A stretch of 64,000 nucleotides of DNA, taken from the NCBI RefSeq assembly GCF_021991875.1, contig NZ_JAHLKR010000016.1, positions 496,001-560,000 on the forward strand, written 5' to 3'. The notes under the pieces are model-generated. The model saw only the letters and a program-made list of their open reading frames with translations. It searched no databases and was not told the DNA's origin. A program made the position numbers and the translations under genes. Positions 26,573 through 36,506 of the stretch are shown here, piece by piece. The DNA comes from Mycetohabitans sp. B8 (GTDB lineage: Bacteria > Pseudomonadota > Gammaproteobacteria > Burkholderiales > Burkholderiaceae). Position 1 is the stretch's first letter. Every line of letters starts with the position of its first letter.

Positions 26573-28443
26573 GACTTTTCCCAAGAAGTATTGTATGCAC
26601 CGGCATACGGTCTCAACCCAGCGTCCTCGACCCGGTGCGCGGTTAGCACGTGCAGACCGGCCATGCCCGTATCGCGCTGCGCCCAGTAAGGCAAACGTTT
26701 GCCGCTGCCTTGATTTTTCACCTCCGGTGGGCGGCCGATCGCGACACCTCCCGGATACACCATGCTCACCGGCGCGTGCGCGGGTAATGCGACGTAGAAC
26801 GTCGATCCCGCGCCTTCGGCCGACTCGACCCACACACGTCCGCGATGTCGCTCCACCATCCGCTTGACCAGCGCAAGCCCGATTCCATCGCCAGGGCCCG
26901 CGTCCGCATGCAGCCGCTGGAACGCGCTGAACACCTTCGGCAGCGACGCCGACGGAATGCCGCGCCCGTTGTCCCTTACATAATAGACGCGATGGCGCTC
27001 GCCCGTGCCGACCAACCGCGCCGTTGCGATGCGACCGTCCGCCTCAGGGTGCGCGACGTGCGCCGTGGGCGCGGCGGCCTGGGGCGCGTCGCCATCACCG
27101 CCCGGATTGACCCAGCCGACCTCGATCACGCCGCAGCGGGACGGGTCCAGGTAAGCAAATGCATTGCCGACCAACTGGCCAAAAATCAGCTCGATCGCGC
27201 TAGCATCGCCCCATGCCGGCGGCAGCGGCTGAACCAACATGCGTGCGCCGTTCGCCGACGTTTGGCCGTTCAGCGCCTTAATCACCCGCTGCAATACGGC
27301 GTTCACGTCCACCAGCGCCCACTGATACTCGACTCGGCCCGCGCGCGATAGCCGCAGCAACGCGTCAATGGTGCCCCCCGCGCGCGTGACCGCGCTTTGC
27401 AGAAAACCGATCGACTCCTGGATCTCGCCGTCGACAATGTGCTGCAGCCGCTCACGCTCGGCCACGGGCAGATCCAACTCGCCAATCGTTTCGCGCAACT
27501 CGCTGGCCGAGACCTTCAACTCACGCGAGAACCCTTGCAGGTTCACCAATGGCGAGCGCAGATCGTGCGACACGCTGTAAATAAACATCTCATTGTCCTG
27601 CGTCTGTTGACGCAATTCCTCGTTGACCTGCGCAAGCTCACCGGTGCGTCGTTGCAGGTCGGCCTTCAGCAGTGCGTGCTCGCGTTCAGCCCGCACCAGC
27701 TTGCGGCTCGTATCGTGCAGCACCTCATCAAGCTGCGCGATTTCATCGCGGCCCCCTACCGGGGCGGCCAAAGGCTCGCCCGTGCCCAAGCGCAGCGCGT
27801 TCGTCGTCAAGACCTCGATCCGCTGGCCGATGTGTCGCGCAAACGCCAGCGCTGTGATCACCGCGATCAGCAGCGACACACTCACCGCAAACCAGAGCAT
27901 GAACTGTTGCGTCTTCAACGAGCCTTGCAACTGTGCGTTACGATCCGCCTGCAGCTTGTTTTCCGCATCGACGAAGTCGCCCAACTCGCTGCGAAATTCA
28001 TTGATCTCGCGCGGCATTGCCTCACCACGGTATGCCTCGATGACGCGCTGGCGCTCCCCCTCGCGTAATTGCTCGGCCACGCGCTGCGTCAGCTTGCGAT
28101 ACCGGTCGATCGTCTCGCGCATACGCGCGACGCGGCCGGTCTGCTCAGGATTGTCGGCTACCGTCGCCTCGAGCGCATTGAGCCGGTCAGCCAGCTCGAT
28201 CCATGTCGCACGCTTATCCGCGAACGACGGATCACCGACGATAATCCCCGCCCGCAATTGCGACGCCTGGCGCAGCAATGGACCAAGCAGCGCCTCGGCC
28301 TGATTGATCACCTTTTTGGATTGCAACGCCCATCGTTCGGCGTCGGCTACTTGCCGTTCCACGCCAAACAACGCGACCAATAGCGCCAGTTCGCACACTA
28401 TTGGCACCGCGACGAGCAATAGTCCCTTGGTAAAGAGCTTCAT
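26569..28443 (-). CDS. membrane sensor histidine kinase (CHASE3-HAMP-HisKA-HATPase), ~624 aa
   Basis: From the start MKLFTKGLLLVAVPIVCELA there is a first membrane helix, then a periplasmic helical CHASE3-like domain (VADAERWALQSKKVINQAEA through QTGRVARMRETID) and a second membrane helix around FMLWFAVSVSLLIAVITALA. These are followed by HAMP, a coiled coil (LKADLQRRTGELAQVNEELR), HisKA (FIYSVSHDLRSPLVNLQGFS) and HATPase with YYVRDNGRGIP and GDGIGLALVKRMVERHRG. An ATG at 28503 would add 20 hydrophilic residues; the later ATG gives a proper N-terminal helix and is preferred. The gene is first in a three-gene minus-strand unit with the single-domain regulator and hybrid kinase. Confidence 0.9.
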   Translation of the reverse strand: MKLFTKGLLLVAVPIVCELALLVALFGVERQVADAERWALQSKKVINQAEALLGPLLRQASQLRAGIIVGDPSFADKRATWIELADRLNALEATVADNPEQTGRVARMRETIDRYRKLTQRVAEQLREGERQRVIEAYRGEAMPREINEFRSELGDFVDAENKLQADRNAQLQGSLKTQQFMLWFAVSVSLLIAVITALAFARHIGQRIEVLTTNALRLGTGEPLAAPVGGRDEIAQLDEVLHDTSRKLVRAEREHALLKADLQRRTGELAQVNEELRQQTQDNEMFIYSVSHDLRSPLVNLQGFSRELKVSASELRETIGELDLPVAERERLQHIVDGEIQESIGFLQSAVTRAGGTIDALLRLSRAGRVEYQWALVDVNAVLQRVIKALNGQTSANGARMLVQPLPPAWGDASAIELIFGQLVGNAFAYLDPSRCGVIEVGWVNPGGDGDAPQAAAPTAHVAHPEADGRIATARLVGTGERHRVYYVRDNGRGIPSASLPKVFSAFQRLHADAGPGDGIGLALVKRMVERHRGRVWVESAEGAGSTFYVALPAHAPVSMVYPGGVAIGRPPEVKNQGSGKRLPYWAQRDTGMAGLHVLTAHRVEDAGLRPYAGAYNTSWEKS

Positions 28444-28714
28444 GCGCCAACCGGCATCCGCTCGAACGTCAATGCATGTCCCCTTGTCGATCGCCGGCGT
28501 CACATTACGGGTCCAGTGCCGGCCAGCGAATGATTATCAGCCTTGCACGCCGATATTTCAATCTTGAAACAGGCTCGTAGCGGCGTGACCTAGATTCATT
28601 TTTATGAATCGGTCAATATGCTATAAAGATCGGAACACTCGCGCGATAACTGCCGCTGCGTTTGCCGATGCCACCGTCTTTTCATTCCATCCGAGCCGTT
28701 TCGAGGCCAATACC

Positions 28715-29149
28715 ATGTCCACTCCGAAAAAGCGCAGACGCGCGTGCAGCGACGAGTCCTTTTTGGCCCAACTCTCTGGCTGCGAACCGTTCGCGCAACT
28801 CGACACCAAGATCGCGCGCGCCCGCGCCCAGGACGAACCCGTATTGTACGCGCATGCGCTGCCAGGCCTGGACGTGCTGATCTGCACGGTGCGCGGCGCG
28901 CAGCCGCCCTACCCGCGTGTGGCCGAGTTGCGCCGGCGCTGTATCGAATCAGTGGCCCATGCGTTAGAGCAGTCGCTGGACGGGCTCGAGCGCAGCGGCT
29001 ATTGGTACGAGGCCAACGGCGTCGGCTTCCTCGTGTTCGCCAGCCAGGCACGCACCGCGATCCTTGCGCAATTTTGCTCGATCGCGAACCGGCATTCACA
29101 CGGCGCCGAACAGGACGCGCGACGCCCGCTGCGCACACGGCAGACATAA
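28715..29149 (+). CDS. conserved hypothetical protein, 144 aa
   Basis: The product starts MSTPKKRRRACSDESFLAQL, has no signal peptide or membrane helix, and contains an Arg/Glu-rich helix region (VAELRRRCIESVAHALEQSL) and a hydrophobic strand (GVGFLVFASQARTAIL). I do not recognise a domain. The ATG at 28715 is chosen over 28604 because the upstream part is AT-rich promoter-like sequence. It is transcribed divergently from the kinase cluster and towards cysB. Confidence 0.6.
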   Translation: MSTPKKRRRACSDESFLAQLSGCEPFAQLDTKIARARAQDEPVLYAHALPGLDVLICTVRGAQPPYPRVAELRRRCIESVAHALEQSLDGLERSGYWYEANGVGFLVFASQARTAILAQFCSIANRHSHGAEQDARRPLRTRQT

Positions 29150-29203
29150 TCCGCGGCGTACCGCCGGGGCAACCGCATGCCGATCATCGGCGCGTTTGCG
29201 CTG

Positions 29204-30130
29204 TCAGGCGGTTTCGCGCAACTGGCCGGACACCTCGGCCTCGGTCAGGTGGGGTGCGAACATCTCGATCAACCGGTATGCATAGGCGCGCAGGAACGCG
29301 CCCTTGCGCAGTCCGACGCGGGTCGTGCTCGGCTCGAACAAGTGCTGCGTGTCCAGCGCGACCAACTCACTGTCTCGCTTCGGATCGTACGCCATCGCGG
29401 CGACAATGCCCACGCCCAGTCCCAGTTCGACATATGTCTTGATCACGTCCGCGTCGATCGCCGTTAGCACCACGTCTGGCGCAACACCGGCCCGCACGAA
29501 CGCCTGGTCCACGTGCGAGCGTCCCGTGAAATCCTGGTCGTATGTGATGATCGGGTAGTCAGCAATATCCTCCAGCGTCACGGCGGGCCGAGTCGCGAGC
29601 GGATGCTCGCTTCGCACCACGACGGTGTGATGCCACGAGTAGCCTGGGAACGTCACGATCTCGCCGTAGCGGTCCAGGCCCTCGGTCGCGATGCCGATGT
29701 CCGCGTCGCCGTTAATCACCATCTGTGCGATCTGGTGCGGACTACCCTGTCGCAGCGCGAGATGGACCTTCGGATACATCTCCTTAAAACGATGCACGAC
29801 CTTGGGCAACGAGTAGCGCGCTTGCGTGTGCGTGGTGGCGACCACCAGATGGCCGGTGTCCTGATCGGCATACTGCCGCGCGACGCGGCGCAGGTTTTCC
29901 GCATCGAGCAACATACGCTCGATCAGCGTGTGCACGGCCTTGCCCGGCTCCGTCAAGCCAGTGAGCCGCTTGCCGCGGCGGATGAAGATATCGACACCGA
30001 GCTCGTCCTCGAGATCCTTGATCTGCTTGGATACCCCCGATTGCGACGTATACAGCACATTCGCCACTTCGGTCAGATTCATGTTCTGACGCACGGCCTC
30101 GCGCACGAAACGCAGTTGCTGGAAATTCAT
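29204..30130 (-). CDS. cysB: CysB-type LysR regulator of sulfur assimilation, 308 aa
   Basis: N-terminal winged HTH (MNFQQLRFVREAVRQNMNLT, EVANVLYTSQSGVSKQIKDL) followed by a two-lobe effector domain (YADQDTGHLVVATTHTQARY, GLGVGIVAAMAYD). The HTH and the TTHTQARY segment are diagnostic of the CysB/Cbl branch, which senses O-acetylserine, N-acetylserine or APS. It closes the sbp-cysT-cysW-cysA-cysB unit, as in other Burkholderiaceae, with 17 bases between cysA and cysB. CysB would activate this uptake operon under sulfur limitation. Cbl cannot be fully excluded, but the operon position favours CysB. Confidence 0.9.
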   Translation of the reverse strand: MNFQQLRFVREAVRQNMNLTEVANVLYTSQSGVSKQIKDLEDELGVDIFIRRGKRLTGLTEPGKAVHTLIERMLLDAENLRRVARQYADQDTGHLVVATTHTQARYSLPKVVHRFKEMYPKVHLALRQGSPHQIAQMVINGDADIGIATEGLDRYGEIVTFPGYSWHHTVVVRSEHPLATRPAVTLEDIADYPIITYDQDFTGRSHVDQAFVRAGVAPDVVLTAIDADVIKTYVELGLGVGIVAAMAYDPKRDSELVALDTQHLFEPSTTRVGLRKGAFLRAYAYRLIEMFAPHLTEAEVSGQLRETA

Positions 30131-30147
30131 TTTGTTTTCTCAGGTTC

Positions 30148-31209
30148 TCATCGTTGCGCGGGAAACACCCGCACGGCGCGCGGCACCGCAGTCACGCCGT
30201 CGCCGACGCCCAGCCCTAGCGCGCGCCATGCGTCACGATCGAGTTCCGCTTCCAGCTTCTGGCCGGCCTGCGCTTGGAGTTCAACGCGCACTGAGCCGCC
30301 CAGCGGCACGACTCGCCGCACGTCCACGCGGATACCGTCTTGCACGGCGCGCACCGGCGGCAACAGTTGCAGATCGTGCGGCCGCACGAAGGCGAGCGCC
30401 GGTCCGCTGAACTCACCCCGCGCGGCGATCCGTCCGCCTTCGCCGTGCGGCACGAAGCCCTGTTCGCCCAGCGTGCCGGACAGCCGATTCGCAGCGCCGA
30501 GAAACTCATAGACGAACGCACTGCCCGGATGATCGTAGACGTCCTGCGGGCTGCCGATCTGCTCGACGCGGCCGTGATTGAGCACCACGATTCGGTCCGC
30601 AACCTCAAGCGCCTCCTCTTGATCGTGCGTGACGAAGAGGGTCGAGATAGGCAGCTCGTCGTGCAGACGCCGCAACCAGCTGCGCAGTTCCTTGCGCACC
30701 TTGGCATCGAGCGCGCCGAACGGCTCGTCAAGCAATAATACCTTTGGCTCGACCGCAAGCGCGCGCGCCAGCGCAATGCGTTGGCGCTGTCCGCCCGATA
30801 ACTCAGACGGATAGCGTTGCGCGAGCCAATCCAATTGCACGAGCTTGAGCAGCGCGTGGACCTTTTCCCGGATTTGCGCCTGGGTTGGGCGCTCGCGGCG
30901 CGGCTTCACACGCAGCCCGAACGCGACGTTCTCGAACACCGTCATATGACGAAACAGCGCATAGTGCTGGAACACAAAACCAACCTGACGCTCGCGCGCG
31001 CCGACGTCGTTCACGTGCTGCCCGTACAGCACGACCTGCCCCGCATCCGCGTACTCCAAACCTGCAATCACGCGTAGCAGCGTGGTCTTGCCGCAGCCGG
31101 ACGGCCCGAGTAGCGCGACCAGTTCGCCGGACGGAAATTCCAGCGACACATTGTCGAGCGCGGCGAAATCGCCAAAGTACTTTTGCAAGTTGCGAACGAT
31201 GATGCCCAT
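30148..31209 (-). CDS. cysA: sulfate/thiosulfate ABC transporter ATP-binding protein, 353 aa
   Basis: Energises sulfate import with CysT/CysW. Walker A is GPSGCGKTT (about residue 36), the signature [15 protein letters not shown], Walker [12 protein letters not shown], the H-loop [15 protein letters not shown], and a C-terminal TOBE-like regulatory domain (residues ~240-353). The ATG at 31209 ([13 protein letters not shown]) is the right start: the frame is open much further upstream, but that extension lies over cysW in another frame and is Arg-rich noise. It lies 20 bases after cysW. Confidence 0.95.
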   Translation of the reverse strand: MGIIVRNLQKYFGDFAALDNVSLEFPSGELVALLGPSGCGKTTLLRVIAGLEYADAGQVVLYGQHVNDVGARERQVGFVFQHYALFRHMTVFENVAFGLRVKPRRERPTQAQIREKVHALLKLVQLDWLAQRYPSELSGGQRQRIALARALAVEPKVLLLDEPFGALDAKVRKELRSWLRRLHDELPISTLFVTHDQEEALEVADRIVVLNHGRVEQIGSPQDVYDHPGSAFVYEFLGAANRLSGTLGEQGFVPHGEGGRIAARGEFSGPALAFVRPHDLQLLPPVRAVQDGIRVDVRRVVPLGGSVRVELQAQAGQKLEAELDRDAWRALGLGVGDGVTAVPRAVRVFPAQR

Positions 31210-31229
31210 ATCAATTTCCGCGTGGATGG

Positions 31230-32135
31230 CTAGCTGGCTGCCGGCTCGCTCGACGTCTGGGTGAGCCGGCGTTGCGCGATCAACTTCAACGCGAGCGTCA
31301 CCAGCGCAAGCAACGCCAGTAACGACGCGACCGCGAACGCGGCGACGAAATTGTATTCGTTGTAGAGAATTTCCACGTGCAGGGGCATCGTGTTGGTCTG
31401 CCCGCGAATGTGGCCCGAAACCACCGAGACCGCACCAAACTCGCCCATAGCGCGGGCATTGCACAAGATCACGCCGTACAACAGGCCCCACTTGACGTTG
31501 GGCAGCGTCACGCGACGCAAGATCTGCCAGCCAGAGGCGCCCAGCACGCGGGCCGCTTCCTCCTCGTCGGCGCCCTGCGCCTGCATCAGCGGGATCAACT
31601 CGCGCGCGACAAACGGAAACGTGACGAACACCGTCGCCAGCACGATGCCCGGCACCGCGAAGATGATCTGCACGTTGCGATCTTGTAGCCACGGGCCGAA
31701 CCAGCCTTGCGCGCCGAACATCAGCACATAGATCAGCCCGGAGATCACCGGCGACACCGAAAATGGCAAGTCGATCAGCGTGGTTAGCAGGCTCTTGCCG
31801 CGAAACTCGAACTTTGCAATCGCCCATGACGCGCACAAGCCGAATACGACGTTCAGCGGCACGGCGATCACCGCCGTGATCAATGTCAGCTTGATCGCCG
31901 ACAGCGCATCCGGGTCGGTCAGGGCATCCAGATAGGTCCCCACGCCCTTGGCTAGCGCCTGATAGAACACCGCCACCAGCGGCAGCACTAGGAACAGGCC
32001 AAGAAAAAGCAGCGCGATCCCAATCAGCACCCAACGTACCACACGCGGCTCGGTCGTCGTGTCCTGGCGCGGTGCCCGCCTGAACGGCACCCCAGCGCCG
32101 ATCGCGACCACCGTTTGAGTGGCTTGCTGACTCAT
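31230..32135 (-). CDS. cysW: sulfate/thiosulfate ABC transporter permease CysW, 301 aa
   Basis: Six predicted membrane helices, beginning [20 protein letters not shown], with the inner-membrane permease EAA loop [20 protein letters not shown] that contacts Cys[21 protein letters not shown] is typical of CysW. The start overlaps the cysT stop by four bases (ATGA). The ~35-residue cytoplasmic N terminus is common in this family. Confidence 0.95.
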   Translation of the reverse strand: MSQQATQTVVAIGAGVPFRRAPRQDTTTEPRVVRWVLIGIALLFLGLFLVLPLVAVFYQALAKGVGTYLDALTDPDALSAIKLTLITAVIAVPLNVVFGLCASWAIAKFEFRGKSLLTTLIDLPFSVSPVISGLIYVLMFGAQGWFGPWLQDRNVQIIFAVPGIVLATVFVTFPFVARELIPLMQAQGADEEEAARVLGASGWQILRRVTLPNVKWGLLYGVILCNARAMGEFGAVSVVSGHIRGQTNTMPLHVEILYNEYNFVAAFAVASLLALLALVTLALKLIAQRRLTQTSSEPAAS

Positions 32136-33028
32136 TGCGCGCCTCCAGCCGCGACCACGGACGGCGCGACGCCAGAGGACGTCGCGCGGCGCGTACTAGA
32201 CGTGCGCCGCTGCAGCACCCATTGCAGCGTGTTGATCGCCAGCAGCAGCATGAACGATACGAGCAGCATCACGACGGCCAGTGCCGTCGCACCCGCGTAG
32301 TCGTACTGTTCTAGCTTCGTGATGATCAACAATGATGTGATTTCAGACTTCATTGGTACATTGCCTGCAATAAAAATCACCGAGCCATATTCGCCGAGCG
32401 CGCGCGCGAATGCGAGCGCAAAACCCGTCAGCAACGCGGGCAGCAACGACGGCAAGACCACGCGGCGAAAGGTCAGCCAGCGCGTCGCACCGAGACAGGC
32501 AGCGGCCTCCTCCTGCTCGCGCTCGAAGTCCTCCAGCACCGGCTGCACGGTGCGTACCACGAACGGCAAGCCAATGAACGTGAGCGCGACTAGCACCCCG
32601 AGCGGCGTGAACGCCACCTGGACGCCGAGCGGGGCGAGCAGCGAACCCACCCAGCCGTGACTCGAATAGACGGCGGCCAGCGCAATGCCGGCGACCGCGG
32701 TGGGCAAAGCGAACGGCAGATCGACCGCCGCATCGACGAGCCGCTTGAACGGAAACTTGTACCGCACCAGCACCCATGCCACAAGAAAGCCGAACACCGC
32801 ATTGAGCAGCGCAGCGCCCAGAGACGCACCGAAAGTGAGCCGGTACGAGGCCAGCACGCGCGGCGATGCGACAGCACGCGCGAACTCGGGCCACGTCAAT
32901 GTCGCCGTGTTCAAGAAAGTCGCGGCGAGCGGGACCAGCACCACTAGGCCCAAATACGCCACCGTGATACCGAGCGTGACACCGAACCCGGGCAACGCAC
33001 TGGGCTGACGAAAAGAAAAACGACTCAT
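32132..33028 (-). CDS. cysT: sulfate/thiosulfate ABC transporter permease CysT (CysU), 298 aa
   Basis: Inner-membrane permease with six hydrophobic segments. It starts [20 protein letters not shown], has the EAA loop [20 protein letters not shown] and the CysT signature [20 protein letters not shown]. It pairs with CysW as the membrane channel and overlaps it by ATGA. The sulfate-binding protein gene lies 111 bases upstream in the same direction. Confidence 0.95.
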   Translation of the reverse strand: MSRFSFRQPSALPGFGVTLGITVAYLGLVVLVPLAATFLNTATLTWPEFARAVASPRVLASYRLTFGASLGAALLNAVFGFLVAWVLVRYKFPFKRLVDAAVDLPFALPTAVAGIALAAVYSSHGWVGSLLAPLGVQVAFTPLGVLVALTFIGLPFVVRTVQPVLEDFEREQEEAAACLGATRWLTFRRVVLPSLLPALLTGFALAFARALGEYGSVIFIAGNVPMKSEITSLLIITKLEQYDYAGATALAVVMLLVSFMLLLAINTLQWVLQRRTSSTRRATSSGVAPSVVAAGGAQ

Positions 33029-33139
33029 GCCTGCTACTCGCCTCCAAGCACCGCTCGCCCCGGACCCAGGGAATCCGGGCTCGGCGCGCGCCGGCGGCCA
33101 TCTCAGGCCGCGGGCCGCCGCCTCGCGGCCCTCGTCGGC

Positions 33140-34201
33140 TTACTGTGGCTGATAAATCGAATCGAATACTCCACCGTCGGCAAAATGCACTTTTTGAGCA
33201 TTCGCCCATCCGCCGAATGTATCGTCGACCGTGTACAACTTGAGTTTCGGGAACGGCCGGGTCAGCGCCTCGGACACCTTGCTCGAGCGCGGCCGATAGA
33301 AATGCTTCGCCGCAATCTGCTGGCCCTGCTCGGTGTACAGGAAGTTCAGGTAAGCCTGCGCGAGCTGGCGTGTGCCGTGTCGGTCCACCACCTTGTCGAC
33401 CAACGCGACCGGCGGTTCGGCCTGGATGCTGACCGATGGCGTCACGATTTCGAATTTGTCGGGCCCGAACTCCTTGAGCGACAGGAATGCTTCGTTTTCC
33501 CAGGCGACCAGCACGTCGCCGATGCCGCGCTGCACGAAGCTGGTGGTCGCGCCCCGCGCGCCGGAATCGAGCACACCGGCATTTTTGTACAGCTTCGCGA
33601 CGAACTCCCGCGCCTTTTGCTCACCGCCACCCGGCTGATGCAACGCGTACGCCCAGGCGGCCAGGTAGTTCCAGCGTGCGCCGCCGGAGGTCTTCGGGTT
33701 CGGTGTGACGATGGACACACCCAGCTTGACCAGGTCGTTCCAGTCCTTGATACGTTTCGGATTGCCCTTGCGCACGACGAACACGATCGTCGACGTGTAC
33801 GGCGACGCATTGTCTGGCAAGCGTTTTTGCCAACCCGCGTTAATCAGCCCCCGCTTGGCGATCGCGTCGATATCATAGGCCAGCGCCAACGTGACGACGT
33901 CCGCCTGCAAGCCATCGATGACCGAGCGCGCCTGTGCGCCCGAGCCGCCGTGCGACTGCCTAAACGAAACGATCTCGCCGGTCTTGGCCTTCCATTCCTT
34001 TGCGAACGCCTGATTCACGTCCTGGTACAACTCCCGCGTCGGGTCGTACGACACATTGAGTAGCGTCTTGTCCGCGACGGCCGCACCGCTGGCCACGATG
34101 CTGCCCATCAGCACCCATGCCGCGGCCAGGCGCCGCCACACTGATGCGCTGTCGCGCTGCCGCGCCCGCCCCGTTGCCTGTTCACTCATTTGTATGTCCA
34201 T
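33140..34201 (-). CDS. sbp: periplasmic sulfate-binding protein, 353 aa
   Basis: Solute-binding protein that delivers sulfate to CysTWA. The N terminus has a basic stretch and hydrophobic core ([20 protein letters not shown]) with likely cleavage before [16 protein letters not shown], the conserved mature start of the Sbp/CysP family. Other family markers are [40 protein letters not shown] and [14 protein letters not shown] 34201 and ATG 34189 are both possible starts before the signal peptide. The gene leads the operon, and its promoter lies in the 210-base gap shared with lexA. Confidence 0.95.
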   Translation of the reverse strand: MDIQMSEQATGRARQRDSASVWRRLAAAWVLMGSIVASGAAVADKTLLNVSYDPTRELYQDVNQAFAKEWKAKTGEIVSFRQSHGGSGAQARSVIDGLQADVVTLALAYDIDAIAKRGLINAGWQKRLPDNASPYTSTIVFVVRKGNPKRIKDWNDLVKLGVSIVTPNPKTSGGARWNYLAAWAYALHQPGGGEQKAREFVAKLYKNAGVLDSGARGATTSFVQRGIGDVLVAWENEAFLSLKEFGPDKFEIVTPSVSIQAEPPVALVDKVVDRHGTRQLAQAYLNFLYTEQGQQIAAKHFYRPRSSKVSEALTRPFPKLKLYTVDDTFGGWANAQKVHFADGGVFDSIYQPQ

Positions 34202-34367
34202 GGATGTCGTGAGGGACCGACCAAGTCTAACGAACGCATTTCATTATCAAAAATAATCGTTCCTTATGCTTTTATATTCAAAAGTCGTAAGACACCCAGC
34301 GACGCGCCCACTTATGCAACGAGCAGACGGACGTCGATTCCAAGTAGCACTTGAAATACTGTGAATA
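34202..34367 (-). promoter_or_regulatory. sbp operon promoter region, probable CysB control
   Basis: The sequence next to the sbp start is AT-rich on both strands (TTATCAAAAATAATCG, then CTTATGCTTTTATATTC), unlike the GC-rich surroundings. It offers -10/-35-like elements and ATAA-type motifs of the kind bound by CysB. Assignment to CysB is inference from operon content. Confidence 0.4.
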
Positions 34368-34403
34368 CTGTATAAAAATACAGCAACCTGTTCATCCATA
34401 CAG
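34368..34403 (+). promoter_or_regulatory. two tandem LexA (SOS) boxes upstream of lexA
   Basis: Two sites fit the CTG-N10-CAG consensus exactly. Box 1 at 34368-34383 is CTG, TATAAAAATA, CAG; box 2 at 34388-34403 is CTG, TTCATCCATA, CAG. They begin 20 bases apart, about two helical turns, and end nine bases before the lexA start codon. Two boxes allow cooperative autorepression. Confidence 0.85.
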
Positions 34404-34411
34404 TAACCCTC

Positions 34412-35059
34412 ATGACTAAACTCACCGCCCGTCAGCAGCAAGTCTACGACTTGATCCGCCGCGCGATCGAGCGCACCGGCTTTCCGCCGACGCGCGCCGA
34501 GATCGCTGCAGAACTCGGCTTCAGCTCGGCCAATTCGGCCGAAGAGCACTTGCGCGCGCTGGCGCGCAAAGGGGTGATCGAGCTGGCGGCGGGTGCGTCA
34601 CGCGGGATCCGGTTGCTGTCGACGGAAGACGGACCGCACCCATACACGTTGCCGCATCCAGCGCTCATGCAGTTGTCACTGCCGCTGGTCGGTCGCGTCG
34701 CGGCCGGCAGTCCGATTTTGGCTCAGGAGCATATCGCGCAGCACTACGCATGCGATCCAGCACTGTTTGCGAGCCGACCCGACTATCTTCTGAAAGTGCG
34801 GGGGATGTCGATGCGCGATGCGGGAATCTTCGACGGAGACCTGCTGGCCGTACAGAAACAGCACGACGCGAAAGAAGGCCAGATCGTGGTGGCACGGCTG
34901 GGCGACGACGTGACGGTCAAGCGCTTCCATCGGCTGGCAAATAGCATCGAATTGATCGCGGAAAATCCGGATTACGAAAACATTGTCGTGAGCCCGGGGC
35001 AGGAAGATTTTGAACTAGAAGGCATTGCGGTCGGCTTGATCCGTCCCAGCGCGTTTTGA
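34412..35059 (+). CDS. lexA: LexA repressor, 215 aa
   Basis: SOS-response repressor with self-cleavage. The N-terminal winged HTH ([39 protein letters not shown]) is followed by the linker and the peptidase S24 domain. The cleavage site is Ala98-Gly99 (GRVAAGSPI), the nucleophile Ser133 (GMSMRD) and the general base Lys170 (VTVKRF). The length is typical of beta-proteobacteria. Two SOS boxes directly upstream indicate autoregulation. In a cell carrying the right-hand prophage, RecA/LexA signalling may also matter for induction. Confidence 0.97.
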   Translation: MTKLTARQQQVYDLIRRAIERTGFPPTRAEIAAELGFSSANSAEEHLRALARKGVIELAAGASRGIRLLSTEDGPHPYTLPHPALMQLSLPLVGRVAAGSPILAQEHIAQHYACDPALFASRPDYLLKVRGMSMRDAGIFDGDLLAVQKQHDAKEGQIVVARLGDDVTVKRFHRLANSIELIAENPDYENIVVSPGQEDFELEGIAVGLIRPSAF

Positions 35060-35079
35060 GTACCCACACGGAGAAACCG

Positions 35080-35496
35080 ATGGAACGACTTGCCCGCCTA
35101 TTTCCGTTACACGCGTTCGGGCGCCTGCGTCATCTGCGAGGCCTCATGCCATGCGGTGCATCGTCGTGCCCCGCTCCTTCATTCGAGTTGCTGATGAGCA
35201 GTGCGACGCCGGCACAACGCTCGACTGCGCCGATGCACGACGGCGTGGCACACGCCATGCGACAGAACATGGCATTGCCATCCAGACTGCCGGCTTTCGC
35301 GCGCATGCCGCTGCGCCACGGCGAACCTCAGGCCGAACCGGCCCGTCGTCGCCCATGGCAGGAGGACGATCCAGTGCGCGTCTACCGCAGTGCGTCGCGC
35401 GTGGTGCTGGTGGGCCATATCGATGCGGTTTGCAGCATGATCGACCAGTATATCGCGGCAGAGGAGACTGGGGTTGCCCACGGCTTGCTGGATTAA
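35080..35496 (+). CDS. hypothetical protein downstream of lexA, 138 aa
   Basis: The ATG at 35080 (MERLARLFPLHAFGRLRHLR) has GGAGAAACC as ribosome binding site; a TTG at 35056 overlapping the lexA stop is less likely. The N-terminal half is basic and low-complexity. The C-terminal third is better folded (VRVYRSASRVVLVGHIDAVC, then SMIDQYIAAEE). I do not recognise the family. Its close spacing (20 bases) to lexA suggests co-transcription and therefore SOS control. Confidence 0.6.
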   Translation: MERLARLFPLHAFGRLRHLRGLMPCGASSCPAPSFELLMSSATPAQRSTAPMHDGVAHAMRQNMALPSRLPAFARMPLRHGEPQAEPARRRPWQEDDPVRVYRSASRVVLVGHIDAVCSMIDQYIAAEETGVAHGLLD

Positions 35497-35520
35497 CTTG
35501 CTCGCACTACAACTGCGCTT

Positions 35521-36183
35521 ATGATATTGGCCTCATTCAAGCGTCTTGTCGCTGCAGGGCTGGCGCTGGCTAGCGTGGTGGCAGCCCTGCTCAGCTACGC
35601 GTCGCCTTATATCGTCCTGAGCCGCTTGGAACATGCAGCCGATGCACGCGACGCCGAGACAGTCAATCGATACGTCGACTACCCTGCATTGCGCGCCAGT
35701 CTGAAACAGGAGCTCAATGCACGGATCACGCGCGCGATTAGCACGCACGCGGACGACTCACCGCTAGCGCAAGCAGCCGCCAGTGTCGGCACGATGGTTG
35801 GCTCCGCGTTGATCGCACCGATTGTCGAGGTCTATGCGACGCCAGACGGCGTGGCCGCGTTGCTGGCCGGCATGCCCCCGCGCGATGTGGCGAGCGACAC
35901 TGCACCGCCGGGCCCGGTGCGGGCTCCGCAAGCTGATGCGACACGCGGCGCAACCGTTTCCGGTACCTCGGCTTCCGCCGGTTCCAGTGCACCAAGCGGC
36001 CGGCAGCCCGCAGCCGGCACCTCCGTAAGCGGCGGTGCCCAGGTGGGCGCCGGCTATCACGGCATCAACGAGTTCGTGGTCCGATACCGCACTGATTCGA
36101 AGGAGCCACCGTATACGACGATTTTTCACCGCACCGGCGTCTTCGGTTGGCAACTTGTCGGGGTCAAACTCAACGGTTCATGA
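35521..36183 (+). CDS. DUF2939-family protein, 220 aa
   Basis: One N-terminal membrane or signal helix (LVAAGLALASVVAALLSYAS) is followed by YIVLSRLEHAADARDAETVN and RYVDYPALRASLKQELNARI, the hallmark of DUF2939 proteins. A Gly/Ser/Ala linker follows (about residues 120-170), and the protein ends with a beta-rich segment (FVVRYRTDSKEPPYTTIFHR). Likely periplasmic and membrane-anchored, function unknown. It lies in the lexA strand, 24 bases after the preceding gene. Confidence 0.8.
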   Translation: MILASFKRLVAAGLALASVVAALLSYASPYIVLSRLEHAADARDAETVNRYVDYPALRASLKQELNARITRAISTHADDSPLAQAAASVGTMVGSALIAPIVEVYATPDGVAALLAGMPPRDVASDTAPPGPVRAPQADATRGATVSGTSASAGSSAPSGRQPAAGTSVSGGAQVGAGYHGINEFVVRYRTDSKEPPYTTIFHRTGVFGWQLVGVKLNGS

Positions 36184-36240
36184 TGCGGGCCGTTGCGACA
36201 CATAGCAGAGCACATGCAAGCTCACACCGCAGTACGACGA

Positions 36241-36442
36241 TTCAGACGCTTTCGGCGGCTGCGGTGGGGGATAGCGCAGCGCCATCCGCTTCGCCCGCGC
36301 CTACTACGTGACCAGGCAGCAGGCAGAACGCGGCATGCTGCCGGATCTTCATGCCAATCCGGCGGCAACCGCACGCGTCTACGACCGTACAAAGATTGTG
36401 AAGCGGCGAGGTATGCCATGCCCAAACTGGGCGTTACAAAGC
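36241..36442 (+). other. short unassigned coding-like remnant before the prophage boundary
   Basis: A plus-strand frame between stops reads AIRFARAYYVTRQQAERGML, PDLHANPAATARVYDRTKIV, KRRGM before ending. It is protein-like but has no start codon or ribosome binding site. It vaguely recalls the C-terminal ends of some recombinases, which I cannot confirm. The rest of 36184-36442 shows nothing. Confidence 0.25.
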
Positions 36443-36478
36443 AAAAACGGCACTGGGTAAAACCTCAGCGCCGTTTTC
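36443..36478 (-). terminator. Rho-independent terminator downstream of tRNA-His
   Basis: AAAACGGC at 36444-36451 pairs with GCCGTTTT at 36470-36477, with an inner CTG/CAG extension and a short loop. Read on the minus strand the hairpin is followed by a T run, placing a terminator about 30 bases after the tRNA-His 3' end. It can also act on the plus strand after the DUF2939 gene. Confidence 0.7.
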
Positions 36479-36506
36479 TAAATGCTTGATTTTATTACGA
36501 ATTCTT

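Noticed and set aside
31210-32034. Upstream extension of the cysA reading frame
   Set aside because: The frame is open but overlaps cysW, is Arg/Gly-rich noise, and the CysA family starts at the ATG at 31209.
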